Below are positions 26,189-34,825 of a stretch of DNA of 64,000 nucleotides, in pieces (position 1 is the stretch's first letter; the number at the start of each line of letters is the position of its first letter). Both the position numbers and the translations under genes were made by a program. Location: positions 157,613 to 221,612 of the forward strand of contig CALUYD010000002.1 in the NCBI GenBank assembly GCA_944324915.1, read 5' to 3'. The notes under the pieces are model-generated. The model worked only from the letters and a program-made list of their open reading frames with translations, made no database searches and was not told the DNA's origin. The stretch comes from Candidatus Gastranaerophilales bacterium. GTDB taxonomy: Bacteria; Cyanobacteriota; Vampirovibrionia; Gastranaerophilales; Gastranaerophilaceae.

Positions 26189-26974
26189 TTATATTTCTTC
26201 AGCTTCAACTGAATCAAAATGAGCTTTTACTTCTTTTTGAATTAATTTGCCTTGATGATAATACATATCCGCTTTTTGTTTAATATTTTTTGATAAACCG
26301 TCTGCTAATTTAACTTGTGATAATGCAGAACCGGCAATTATACCGTACGGTGCAACAGTTGAGATAATTTCTGCTGATTTACGGTGTTTTTTAACAAAAG
26401 GTTTGAATGTATTTTCAACAAAACCTGCTAGTTTTGTTTCATTAATTTCTTTGCTTAGCTGATTAGCTTCTTTTTTAAGGAATTTCAATGCTGTTTTTCC
26501 TGTTTTTGAATTTTTAAACATAACAGCACCCAATGCAACAGCGCCTAATCCCATTGCAACCTTTGCAGTTGAAATTAAGAGTTTTCTTGGGTTGATTCCA
26601 TTGTTTTGTTTTTTGTGTTGTTCAATTTTATCGCTTAGCATTTCGCTACCTGCGTTAACTGCGCTTGATAGCGCTAAAAAACCCAACCCTGCTCCAGCTT
26701 TCGCTGCTAATTTCCCGGGTTGGGTTAATGCTATAGTAGTTCCTAGTAATGTTGTTGTAATAAGAGGCATTGCTTTTAATAATCGCATTTTACCGCTATT
26801 TTGCACATCTTTATGCGCTTTTAAGACGCTTCTTAGTGCTAAAGCCTCGTCGCTAATCTGCTCGTAGTGCTTGTATCGCAATTTCTTGTTCGAGCTTTGC
26901 GTATTATCCGCCCCTTTAAATGTGGTAAATCTTTTCGGTTTGCAACAATTTAATGTTGTTTCGTTGATTAACAT
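26189..26974 (-). CDS. Hypothetical Ala/Gly-rich protein with FKG-type N-terminus
   Basis: Unrecognised protein of 261 aa. The N-terminus MLINETTLNCCKPKRFTTFK ends in a TTFKG motif. Two hydrophobic Ala/Gly-rich segments follow (about 63-100 and 137-160, for example STAKVAMGLGAVALGAVMF), with basic helices between and after. AGAGG precedes the ATG. It belongs by style with the small proteins at 58.0-58.9 kb and 62.9 kb. Membrane association is likely; the function is unknown. Confidence 0.6.
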   Translation of the reverse strand: MLINETTLNCCKPKRFTTFKGADNTQSSNKKLRYKHYEQISDEALALRSVLKAHKDVQNSGKMRLLKAMPLITTTLLGTTIALTQPGKLAAKAGAGLGFLALSSAVNAGSEMLSDKIEQHKKQNNGINPRKLLISTAKVAMGLGAVALGAVMFKNSKTGKTALKFLKKEANQLSKEINETKLAGFVENTFKPFVKKHRKSAEIISTVAPYGIIAGSALSQVKLADGLSKNIKQKADMYYHQGKLIQKEVKAHFDSVEAEEI

Positions 26975-27142
26975 TTTTCCTCTTTAGGGAACTTGTCCCA
27001 CAATAATAATTTTATACTACTATTGTATATCAATTTAAAAATAATGCAATACCATGTAAAGAAAAGTTCATATATCAAAATTATAAAACCATCAAAAATA
27101 CATTATGATATAATACTTTTACTAGTTAATTTTAGGGGCATT

Positions 27143-28447
27143 ATGAACTATATAAAATTTGTAGATGTAACAAACAGAGATGGCGTTCAAACTTCACGTT
27201 TGGGCTTGGCAAAGTTGCAAAAAACAATTATCAATTTAATGTTGAATGAAATGGGTATAACACAAAGTGAATTTGGTTTTCCTACAACACAACATGAATT
27301 AAATTATTTGAATGGTAATTTAGAGCTTGTTGAGCGTGGAGTAATTAACAAAACAAGGCTTTCAGGCTGGATGAGAGCTATAAAATCCGATGTTATTGAA
27401 TCATTTAAAAATGTGCCTAAATTGCAATATATTAATATGTCGCAATCAACTTCAAAACAGATGATTGATGGAAAATATCTCGGTAAAAAATCGCCAAAAG
27501 ATGTTTTAAATGATACTTTAGAAGCAATTAATGAAGCTATTAATCAAAATGCAAAAGATATAGGAGTTAATGCTGAAGATGCTTCAAGGTCTGATTTAGA
27601 TTATTTAATTGAATATGCTAAACAATGTAAAAAATATGGTGCAACACGCTTTAGATACTGTGATACATTAGGTTATGATGATCCAAAGACTGCTTATGAC
27701 AGAATTTATGCCATTGCAAAAGAAACAGGCATGGAAATGGAAATGCATTTTCATAATGATTTAGGAATGGCAACAGCATGTTCTGTAATGGGTGCTAAAG
27801 CTGCAATTGATGCAGGAGTGCATGCTTGGATTAATACTGCAATTAACGGTATGGGAGAGCGTGCAGGTAATGCTGATTTAGTTTCTTGTATTTTGGCTAT
27901 TAAAAAATCAAGCGGTTTTCAAGATAAATATTTTATAGATCCTCAAATTGATATTTCAAAAGCATGGAAATTAGCTAAATATACTTCTTATGCTTTTGGC
28001 GTGCCAATTCCAATAAATCAAGTGGCAGTAGGCGCTAATGCTTTTGCTCATGAATCAGGTATTCATGCTGATGGCGCACTAAAAGACAGACGTAATTATG
28101 AATTATATGATTATGAAGAACTAGGTAGAGGTGAGCCTGAGATTATTGAAACAGGCAGAATGATTACTGTTGGAGAATATGCAGGTATTAAAGGATTTAG
28201 AAATGTATTTAACAGCTTAGAGCTTGAATTCCATGATGATAACGAAGCAAGAAATATTTTGGAATTATGCCGTTATGCAAACGTTCATACTCAACAGCCT
28301 TTGACGGATAGCGAATTAAAATTTATATATTATTATCCGAATATTGCTGCAAAGATTATGACAGTTAATCCTTATTATATGCCTCAAGGCGCACTAAAAG
28401 AAAGAATGGAAAGGTTTGAACACATTGCAGGTTCAGCAATTATTTAG
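27143..28447 (+). CDS. Homocitrate/2-isopropylmalate synthase-family protein (DRE-TIM metallolyase)
   Basis: Claisen-condensing enzyme of 434 aa. The N-terminal metal motif is DVTNRDGVQT, the metal histidines are in MEMHFHNDLGMATA, and the family Gly-Glu loop is TAINGMGERAGNADL. HESGIHADGALKDRRNYE is the flexible-domain signature also found in homocitrate synthases. It lacks a leucine-binding LeuA dimer domain. It likely joins acetyl-CoA to a 2-oxoacid; homocitrate, isopropylmalate or citramalate synthesis cannot be separated by eye. The start is ATG 27143 with AGGGG upstream. miaB and serC follow closely. Two homoaconitase/LeuC-type genes are elsewhere in the window. Confidence 0.8.
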   Translation: MNYIKFVDVTNRDGVQTSRLGLAKLQKTIINLMLNEMGITQSEFGFPTTQHELNYLNGNLELVERGVINKTRLSGWMRAIKSDVIESFKNVPKLQYINMSQSTSKQMIDGKYLGKKSPKDVLNDTLEAINEAINQNAKDIGVNAEDASRSDLDYLIEYAKQCKKYGATRFRYCDTLGYDDPKTAYDRIYAIAKETGMEMEMHFHNDLGMATACSVMGAKAAIDAGVHAWINTAINGMGERAGNADLVSCILAIKKSSGFQDKYFIDPQIDISKAWKLAKYTSYAFGVPIPINQVAVGANAFAHESGIHADGALKDRRNYELYDYEELGRGEPEIIETGRMITVGEYAGIKGFRNVFNSLELEFHDDNEARNILELCRYANVHTQQPLTDSELKFIYYYPNIAAKIMTVNPYYMPQGALKERMERFEHIAGSAII

Positions 28448-28456
28448 GAATTAAAG

Positions 28457-29761
28457 ATGAAAAAATTATTTATAGATACCCTTGGATGTCAAATGAATAA
28501 ATCAGATACCGAAAGAATAATCGGTATGTTGTCTCATTTTGGATATGAGCAAACACAAGATGAAAATGAAGCCGATTTATTTATAGTAAATACTTGCGCA
28601 ATACGTCAATTATCAGTAGATAAAGCATATTCAAGACTTGGTAATTGGGGAAAAATTAAAAGAGAAAATAAAGATAAAAATATAAAAATTGCAATTTGCG
28701 GTTGTGTTTCTAATTTAGAAAAAGAATCTCTTTTAAAGAAGTTTCCTTATCTTGATTTAGTTTTTGGTACAAGAAATATTTATGAACTTCCAAAACTTTT
28801 AGAAAAAATCAATGATGAAAGAATTTGCGCTCTTGATGATATGCCGATATGTGAAAATGATTATGAAATAGTACGTGAAAAATCAACCAATGCTTGGCTT
28901 CCCATTATGGAAGGGTGTAATAATTTCTGTTCATATTGTGTTGTTCCATATACAAGAGGCAGGGAGCGTTCAAGAAGTATTGAAGCAATTTTAAAAGAAG
29001 CAAAAGATATTTTATCTAAAGGGTTTAAAGAAATTACTCTTTTGGGGCAAAATGTAGATAGCTATGGTAAAAATCTTGAAAATAAACCTAATTTTGCTCA
29101 ACTATTAAAAGCGTTAGATGAATTAGAAGGTGATTTTAGAATACGTTTTACTTCATCATATCCTACCGATATAACTGATGAAGTAATTGATGTAGTTAAA
29201 AATTCAAAACATATATGCGAATGTTTCCATATTCCTATGCAATCAGGAAATGATAGAGTTTTGCGTGCAATGAACAGAAGATATGATGTTGAGCAATATA
29301 GACAAATTGTTCAAAAAATCAGAAATAACATAAAAAATGTTACAATAACATCTGATTTTATTGCTGGTTTTCCATCTGAAACAGAGGAAGAATTTTTAGA
29401 TACTATTAAAGCAATTGATGAATTACAATTGGATTATTCAAATACTGCTGCTTATTCTCCAAGACCGATTACAAAAGCAGGAAAAATGACTGATTTATTC
29501 ATTGATGATGAAGAAAAGAAAAGACGACTTGCAATTTTGAATGAAAAAGTTAAAGAAGCAAGTTTAAAATCTAATGAAAAATATATTGGTTCTGTTCTTG
29601 AAATATTAATTGATGATGTCAAAGATGGCGTATATCAAGGTAGAACAAGAAATAATAAAGTTGTTCATATTCAAGATGATAAAAAATATGAAATTGGTCA
29701 ATTTGTTGATGTAAAAATTAACAGAGTGACAACTTGGTGCATGTTTGGAGAAAGTATTTAG
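28457..29761 (+). CDS. miaB: tRNA-2-methylthio-N6-dimethylallyladenosine synthase
   Basis: MiaB of 434 aa, a radical SAM methylthiotransferase acting on A37 of tRNAs that read UNN codons. The N-terminal UPF0004 cluster ligands are Cys11 (DTLGCQMNKSD), Cys47 (NTCAIR) and Cys83 (CGCVS). The radical SAM cluster is Cys154, Cys158 and Cys161 (EGCNNFCSYCVVP). The C-terminal TRAM domain is present from about residue 373. The CQMNKSD signature points to MiaB rather than MtaB or RimO. It starts 9 bp after the previous gene. Confidence 0.95.
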   Translation: MKKLFIDTLGCQMNKSDTERIIGMLSHFGYEQTQDENEADLFIVNTCAIRQLSVDKAYSRLGNWGKIKRENKDKNIKIAICGCVSNLEKESLLKKFPYLDLVFGTRNIYELPKLLEKINDERICALDDMPICENDYEIVREKSTNAWLPIMEGCNNFCSYCVVPYTRGRERSRSIEAILKEAKDILSKGFKEITLLGQNVDSYGKNLENKPNFAQLLKALDELEGDFRIRFTSSYPTDITDEVIDVVKNSKHICECFHIPMQSGNDRVLRAMNRRYDVEQYRQIVQKIRNNIKNVTITSDFIAGFPSETEEEFLDTIKAIDELQLDYSNTAAYSPRPITKAGKMTDLFIDDEEKKRRLAILNEKVKEASLKSNEKYIGSVLEILIDDVKDGVYQGRTRNNKVVHIQDDKKYEIGQFVDVKINRVTTWCMFGESI

Positions 29762-29779
29762 TCTAAAAAGGAGCGAAAA

Positions 29780-30874
29780 ATGACAGATAAATACAATAGA
29801 GTCTACAATTTTTCAGCAGGTCCTGCGGTTTTACCTGTTGAGGTTTTAGAAGAAGCAAGAGATGAAATGCTTAATTATAAAAATTCCGGCATGAGTGTGA
29901 TGGAGATGTCGCATCGCTCTAAGACTTATGATGAAATAATTAAAACGGCGCAAAAGGATTTAAGGGAATTAATGAACATTCCTGATAATTACAAAGTTTT
30001 ATTTTTGCAAGGTGGGGCTCATCTTCAATTTTCAATGGTTCCAATAAACTTATTGAAAAATGGTGTGGCTGATTACATCGTTACAGGACAATGGGCTAAA
30101 AAAGCATATCAAGAAGCTCAAAAATACGGTAAAATAAACAAAGTTGCAACATCTGAAGATAAAAATTTTTCATATATTCCGGATTGCTCTGATTTGGATA
30201 TTTCGCCTGAAGCAGATTATGTTTATATTTGTGAAAATAATACAATTTATGGTACAAAATTCCAAACTTTGCCTAATACAAAAGGAAAAATTTTGGTTTC
30301 TGATATGTCATCTTGCTTTTTATCAGAACCTGTTGATGTTACAAAATACGGTTTGATTTTTGCAGGTGTTCAAAAAAATGTCGGTCCTGCCGGAGTTCAA
30401 ATTGTAATAATCAGAGAAGATTTATTAAGAGATGACCTGCCAAATTGGTGTCCTACAATGTTGAATTATAAAATTCATGCTGATAATGATAGCTTATATA
30501 ATACCCCACCTGCTTATGGTATATATATTTGCTCTCTTGTATTTAAATGGCTTAAAAAACAAGGCGGACTTGAAAAAATGAAAGAAATTAATGAAAAGAA
30601 AGCAAAAGTTCTTTATGACTTTTTGGATAGTTCAAAATTATTCAAAGGTACTGTTGAAAAATCTTCTCGTTCATTAATGAATGTTCCTTTTATAACAGGC
30701 AGTGATGAACTAGATAAAAAATTCATAGAAGAAGCTAAAAACGAAGGTTTTGTTCAATTAAAAGGTCATAGAACAGTTGGCGGTATGAGGGCTTCAATAT
30801 ATAACGCAATGCCTATTGAAGGGGTTGTTAAACTTGTTGAATTTATGAAGAAGTTTGAAAGCGAAAATATATAA
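29780..30874 (+). CDS. serC: Phosphoserine aminotransferase
   Basis: SerC of 364 aa, family length. It makes phosphoserine from 3-phosphohydroxypyruvate in serine synthesis. The N-terminal YNFSAGPAVLP signature is present, PLP is held by Lys199 in FAGVQKNVGPAG, and GMRASIYNAM carries the conserved C-terminal arginine. AAAGGAG precedes the ATG. It is the last of a plus-strand run with the synthase gene and miaB, ending at a terminator. Confidence 0.96.
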   Translation: MTDKYNRVYNFSAGPAVLPVEVLEEARDEMLNYKNSGMSVMEMSHRSKTYDEIIKTAQKDLRELMNIPDNYKVLFLQGGAHLQFSMVPINLLKNGVADYIVTGQWAKKAYQEAQKYGKINKVATSEDKNFSYIPDCSDLDISPEADYVYICENNTIYGTKFQTLPNTKGKILVSDMSSCFLSEPVDVTKYGLIFAGVQKNVGPAGVQIVIIREDLLRDDLPNWCPTMLNYKIHADNDSLYNTPPAYGIYICSLVFKWLKKQGGLEKMKEINEKKAKVLYDFLDSSKLFKGTVEKSSRSLMNVPFITGSDELDKKFIEEAKNEGFVQLKGHRTVGGMRASIYNAMPIEGVVKLVEFMKKFESENI

Positions 30875-30878
30875 TTTA

Positions 30879-30903
30879 AAAAGCAGGTTTAAAACCTGCT
30901 TTT
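30879..30903. terminator. Bidirectional terminator after serC
   Basis: AAAAGCAGGTTT and AAACCTGCTTTT form a near-continuous palindrome followed by TATTTTTG, between serC and the convergent acyltransferase gene, whose stop codon it overlaps. Confidence 0.8.
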
Positions 30904-31582
30904 ATTTTTGTTTTAAATATGTATAATAATTTTCTTTTAAATCTTTATATAACTCGTTAAGTTTATCTTCAACTTCTTTTCTTATTTTTTCGATTTCTTC
31001 TTCTGTTGGTTCAATTGGGACATTTATGGGATCTCCAAATAACATAACAAGTTTTGTTCCGATGAGAGGAAATCTGAATTCATCCCAAGATTTGAATTTT
31101 AAAAACAATTTTTGGGGACTCCAATAAACAGCAGGAACAATTGGCGTTTGTGTCATTCTTGCAATTTCAATTATTCCTTTTTTAACTATTCTTTTAGGGC
31201 CTCTTGGACCGTCAATTGTAAGCGCTCCGTTTACATCGTCTTCTTTAATTCTTTTTATTAATTGCAGACTTGCTTTTGTGCCGCCTCTGTTTTGTGAACC
31301 TCTTACTGTTTCAACTCCTACGGCATTTGCAGCTCGTGATATAATTTCTCCGTCTTTAGAGTTTGATACCATAATGCAAGTTTTTTTGTACATATTGCAG
31401 GAAAAAACTCCGCATTGATGTGCATGCCAGAGAGCAAAAACGCATTTTTCTTTCGGATAATTTATACATTTGCAACTGTAAAATATTTTTTCAAGTTTAA
31501 ATAATGCATTTACAATTGGAGAAATAATTTCAAACGCATATTTATTTTTAAATTTTTTAAATTTCGCTTTAAAGTTTTTCAA
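30902..31582 (-). CDS. Lysophospholipid acyltransferase-like protein (DUF374 type)
   Basis: Protein of 226 aa resembling DUF374/LPLAT acyltransferases, proposed to add acyl chains to lipid A or a phospholipid. The HxxxxD-type region appears as CVFALWHAHQCGVF, then VRGSQNRGGTKASLQLIKRI and LTIDGPRGPKRIVKKGIIEI, followed by TPIVPAVYWSP. The start is TTG 31582 because AAGGAG lies 6 nt upstream; an upstream TTG at 31606 has no ribosome site and would place AAGGAG inside the gene. It ends at a shared terminator with serC. Confidence 0.85.
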   Translation of the reverse strand: MKNFKAKFKKFKNKYAFEIISPIVNALFKLEKIFYSCKCINYPKEKCVFALWHAHQCGVFSCNMYKKTCIMVSNSKDGEIISRAANAVGVETVRGSQNRGGTKASLQLIKRIKEDDVNGALTIDGPRGPKRIVKKGIIEIARMTQTPIVPAVYWSPQKLFLKFKSWDEFRFPLIGTKLVMLFGDPINVPIEPTEEEIEKIRKEVEDKLNELYKDLKENYYTYLKQK

Positions 31583-31703
31583 TCCCATCTCCTTAAATTG
31601 TTTCAATTAAAATTAAACTTATCTTATACTTAAACAATAAGTTTAATTTTATAAATACTATTTACAATAATACATATTGATTTATTAAAAGCAACTTTTA
31701 TAG

Positions 31704-32933
31704 TTATTTTACTCTTGATTTTAGTGTGTTTCTGACATCCTCGATTGTGCAATCGTGTTGCACCATAAATACTGAAAGATGATAGAATAAATCAGCAATT
31801 TCCCAAGCAAGTCCGTCGCCTTGTTCAAAATTTACTGTTTCAAAGGCTTCTTCCATTATTTTTCTTTTTAGGTAGAATTCATCGTTAAATAATTTTGCAG
31901 TATAACTGTCTTTTGGCATTTTTGCTTTTCTGTCTGCAATAAGTTCAAAAAGTTCTTCAAAAGTAAAGTTTTTATCTTCAAAATTACTGTATCTGTCTTT
32001 AATGTTTGGGTTATTTTTTTGTTCGATACTGAATAAAATAGCGTCTTGGTCATAGTCAAATTTTGCATTGACTAATTCTTGTATATTTCCATTTTTTTCA
32101 CATTTTGCCCAGATTTCATCTCTTGAGCGAGAATAATAGTTTGCAATTCCTGTTTTGAATGATTTTTTAAGAGATTCAGGAGTTGAATATGCAAGCATTA
32201 GAACTTGTTTAGTCATTTTATCCTGTACAATGGTTGGGATAAGTCCATCTTGTTTTTCAAAATCCAAGCAAGCGCAAAATGCATCTTCAAGGCTAATCTT
32301 CCCTGTATAAAGAGCCATACCTAATTGGGCGCTTATATTATTTTTTGTTAAATCTACAATTTCTTCAATAGATGAAATACCGCCTGCTGCAGTTATTGGT
32401 TTTGTTGTTGTTTTGGCAATTTCTTTGATTAAGTCAAGTTTTGTTCCTTGCATCATACCTTCACATTCAACAATTGTGAACAAAAATCCGCAACAATAAT
32501 CTTCAAAACGTTTAACATAATCTAATGTTGAAAATTCGCTAACTTCTTGCCAGCCTTTTGTTGTAATTTTGCCGTCACGAGAATCTATCGCTACCATAAC
32601 ACGATTTTTGGGCAATTCTGATAAAAATTCTTCGCTTGCCGCTGTTCCTATGATTATTTTTTTAGCACCCCAGCTTAATGCTTTTTTTGCTTTTTCTATG
32701 GTTCTAATACCGCCGCCAACTCTACAAGGAGCGATTTTACATATTTTTTTAATTAATTCTTCGTTGTTTTTTCCTGTGTTTAGTGCGCAATCAAGATCGA
32801 TTACCGTTACTTCGCCAAAACGAGCGTAATATTTTGCAAGTTCAAGTACATTTTCACGTTCTAAAACTTTAGTTTTGCCTTGTTGAAGTTGAACTGCTTT
32901 GCCGTCCATCAAATCTATGCTTGCTACTAACAT
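31704..32933 (-). CDS. HisA-HisI-HisE three-domain histidine biosynthesis protein, HisI zinc site degenerate
   Basis: Protein of 409 aa. Residues 1-222 are a HisA-like barrel (ASIDLMDGKAVQLQQG, CRVGGGIRTIEKA, GGISSIEEIVDL). Where bacterial HisA has TDIxRDGTL it has TIVECEGMMQG, closer to eukaryotic His6-type sequences. Residues 230-320 match HisI (PRA-CH): IVQDKMTKQVLMLAY, NYYSRSRDEIW. The family DCDxD is DYDQD (293-297) and the ACHxG..SC zinc cysteines are missing, although the Asp metal ligands remain. Residues 323-409 are an intact HisE (PRA-PH) domain with EEAFETVNFEQGDG and EIADLFYHL. HisI-HisE fusions are common; adding HisA at the front is, as far as I know, rare. AAGGAG precedes the ATG. 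It is followed upstream by csaB with a 15-bp gap. Confidence 0.85.
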   Translation of the reverse strand: MLVASIDLMDGKAVQLQQGKTKVLERENVLELAKYYARFGEVTVIDLDCALNTGKNNEELIKKICKIAPCRVGGGIRTIEKAKKALSWGAKKIIIGTAASEEFLSELPKNRVMVAIDSRDGKITTKGWQEVSEFSTLDYVKRFEDYCCGFLFTIVECEGMMQGTKLDLIKEIAKTTTKPITAAGGISSIEEIVDLTKNNISAQLGMALYTGKISLEDAFCACLDFEKQDGLIPTIVQDKMTKQVLMLAYSTPESLKKSFKTGIANYYSRSRDEIWAKCEKNGNIQELVNAKFDYDQDAILFSIEQKNNPNIKDRYSNFEDKNFTFEELFELIADRKAKMPKDSYTAKLFNDEFYLKRKIMEEAFETVNFEQGDGLAWEIADLFYHLSVFMVQHDCTIEDVRNTLKSRVK

Positions 32934-32948
32934 AATTATCTCCTTAAT

Positions 32949-33956
32949 TTATTTTAATTCTTTATCTATTTCTATCCACTCAAATCTGCGATATTGATGG
33001 ATTTTATCGGATTGATAATTAAAAAATTTATTAAGTTTAGTGTTTAGCTCGTCTTTTGTGTAGTTAAAAATATCTATACTTTCTAGGTTTAATTCGTTAA
33101 TTAAAGTTTTGATTTTTTCATCATAGCTTATTGCAAATGTTCTTGTATTTAGTGCATTGGATATTATAAGCCCATGAAGTCTTGTGGATATAACATATTG
33201 TGCTTTATTTATTATATTGATTGTTTCTTCTGTTGATTTATTTGGAATATATTGTGCTTTGATATTATATTTCTTTAATTCCTCAATAAATTCAAAACAT
33301 ATCCTTTCATCTATTTCGTCTTGAAAAGAAAAAACGCTTACCTCGCCTTTATAATTTTGTGCGATAAAAAGGGCTAAAGACGAGATAAATTCATAATTCA
33401 TACCTCTATAATTTCTTAATTGAACAATTAAGCCTTTTTTATTTTCTTCAATTTCTCTATCTTGTACAAGTGAATAAGCAGGGTCAGATACAAGAGTAGA
33501 GTTGATATTCCAAGATTTTAAAAGTTTTTTTGAATTATTATCTCGAACTGTAATAAAATTTACAAATTTTAGTATAGTTTTTGTGATAAATTCCGGAAAT
33601 TTGCCTACAATAGGCTCTATTCCTTGCGCAAAAATAATAACCTTTTTAAAAAATAATTTTGCCAAAAGAATAATAAAAAGATAATAAAATAAGCTAAAAT
33701 TACTTGTTTTGTTTTGCAAAAGGCTGCCGCCTCCTGAAATCAATATATCGCAATTTAAAATTGCTTTTAGTATTTGGATGAGGCTTTTAAAATAATATGC
33801 ATTAACTTCGTATTTTTCTTCAACTTCTTTTATGTTGTTACACAATACACTTACATTAAAACCTAATTCTTTTAAATGCCTTGATAAAGCATAAAAAATT
33901 GCTTCATCGCCAAAGTTATTAAATCCAACATACCCCGAAACAAGAATTTTTTTCAT
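32949..33956 (-). CDS. csaB: Polysaccharide pyruvyl transferase CsaB-like
   Basis: Protein of 335 aa in the CsaB/polysaccharide pyruvyl transferase family, which adds ketal pyruvate to a cell-wall polymer using PEP. The opening VSGYVGFNNFGDEAI is the family start motif, DILISGGGSLLQNKTS follows, and FDNVISTRLHG-type strand ISTRLHGLIISNALNT is near the C-terminus. Pyruvylated polymers commonly anchor SLH-domain proteins. The message looks leaderless: TTGCAA, 17-bp spacer, TATAAA, 6 nt, ATG. The hisA-hisI-hisE fusion gene follows 15 bp downstream, an unexpected pairing. Confidence 0.85.
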   Translation of the reverse strand: MKKILVSGYVGFNNFGDEAIFYALSRHLKELGFNVSVLCNNIKEVEEKYEVNAYYFKSLIQILKAILNCDILISGGGSLLQNKTSNFSLFYYLFIILLAKLFFKKVIIFAQGIEPIVGKFPEFITKTILKFVNFITVRDNNSKKLLKSWNINSTLVSDPAYSLVQDREIEENKKGLIVQLRNYRGMNYEFISSLALFIAQNYKGEVSVFSFQDEIDERICFEFIEELKKYNIKAQYIPNKSTEETINIINKAQYVISTRLHGLIISNALNTRTFAISYDEKIKTLINELNLESIDIFNYTKDELNTKLNKFFNYQSDKIHQYRRFEWIEIDKELK

Positions 33957-33962
33957 ACATAT

Positions 33963-33991
33963 TTTATAGCATATTTTAAACCTTGTTGCAA
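33963..33991 (-). promoter_or_regulatory. Promoter of csaB, leaderless layout
   Basis: TTGCAA (33991-33986), 17-nt spacer, TATAAA (33968-33963), then 6 nt to the ATG. The -35 hexamer is palindromic and is shared with the divergent SDR-gene promoter. Confidence 0.6.
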
Positions 33992-34015
33992 AAATGATAC
34001 TGTTTAAGTTATATT
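33986..34015 (+). promoter_or_regulatory. Promoter of the SDR gene, leaderless layout
   Basis: TTGCAA (33986-33991), 18-nt spacer, TATATT (34010-34015), then 6 nt to the ATG at 34022. It uses the same TTGCAA as csaB on the opposite strand, so the two polymerases cannot bind together. Confidence 0.6.
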
Positions 34016-34021
34016 AAGTTT

Positions 34022-34825
34022 ATGGATAAGAACATTTTAATAATTGGGTTTAATTCGGAGTTAGCTCAAAATACAATTAAAGAATTAAAACAAAATAATT
34101 GGAATATCTATGCTACATCACGTCAAGTCGGTATGATGGAAGATAAAGTCCATGAATATAATTTAGATGTTACAAATGAAATGAATTTTATTCATTTAAA
34201 AGAAAAGTTTTCCGATTTAAAATTCGATGTTATTTTGAATTTTGCAGGAATTGCAATAGCAGGTGCTGTTGAACAATTAGATGAATTAGAGTTAAAAAAG
34301 CAATTCGATGTTAATTTTTTAGGGTTATTGAGAATAATTAAATATTTTGCACCTAATTTAAATAAGGGTGGAAGATTGATAAATATAAGCTCAATGGCAA
34401 GTTATGGAATATTTCCGTTTTTAACACCTTATTGCGCTTCAAAAGCGAGTGCTGATATTTTATTGAATAATTATTCTATTGAAAATAATGTTAAAGTTGT
34501 TTCAATTCGCCCCGGTGCGGTTGCTACAAAATTCTGGGAATCATCAATAGAATTAAATAAAAATACTTTTGAAAAAGCTGATGAAAAATATAAAAATGAA
34601 AAAGAATTTTTAGTTGAAAATGCTAACAGAAATTCGCTTCATGCAACTAACCCTATTTATGTTGCTAAAAAAATCGCTCATATTGTTGAATTAAAAAATC
34701 CAAAACCTGTATACAATATAGGTATTGATGCAAAAATGGCAAAATTAACAAGATTTTTACCCCAAAGATGGATAAATATTGTAGTTAAATACGCACTAAA
34801 AAGAAGAGTTCAAAAGAAAAAATAG
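34022..34825 (+). CDS. Short-chain dehydrogenase/reductase family protein
   Basis: SDR of 267 aa. The catalytic Ser, Tyr and Lys are in NISSMASYGIFPFLTPYCASK (Ser, then YxxxK). The usual NNAG strand is LNFAGIA, and the nucleotide loop is IIGFNSELAQNTI rather than TGxxxGIG, so cofactor binding deviates from the classical pattern. VVSIRPGAVATKFWES follows the active site. The stop TAG is immediately followed by the ATG of the radical SAM gene, so the two are co-translated. There is no Shine-Dalgarno sequence; a TATATT lies 6 nt before the ATG. Confidence 0.85.
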   Translation: MDKNILIIGFNSELAQNTIKELKQNNWNIYATSRQVGMMEDKVHEYNLDVTNEMNFIHLKEKFSDLKFDVILNFAGIAIAGAVEQLDELELKKQFDVNFLGLLRIIKYFAPNLNKGGRLINISSMASYGIFPFLTPYCASKASADILLNNYSIENNVKVVSIRPGAVATKFWESSIELNKNTFEKADEKYKNEKEFLVENANRNSLHATNPIYVAKKIAHIVELKNPKPVYNIGIDAKMAKLTRFLPQRWINIVVKYALKRRVQKKK

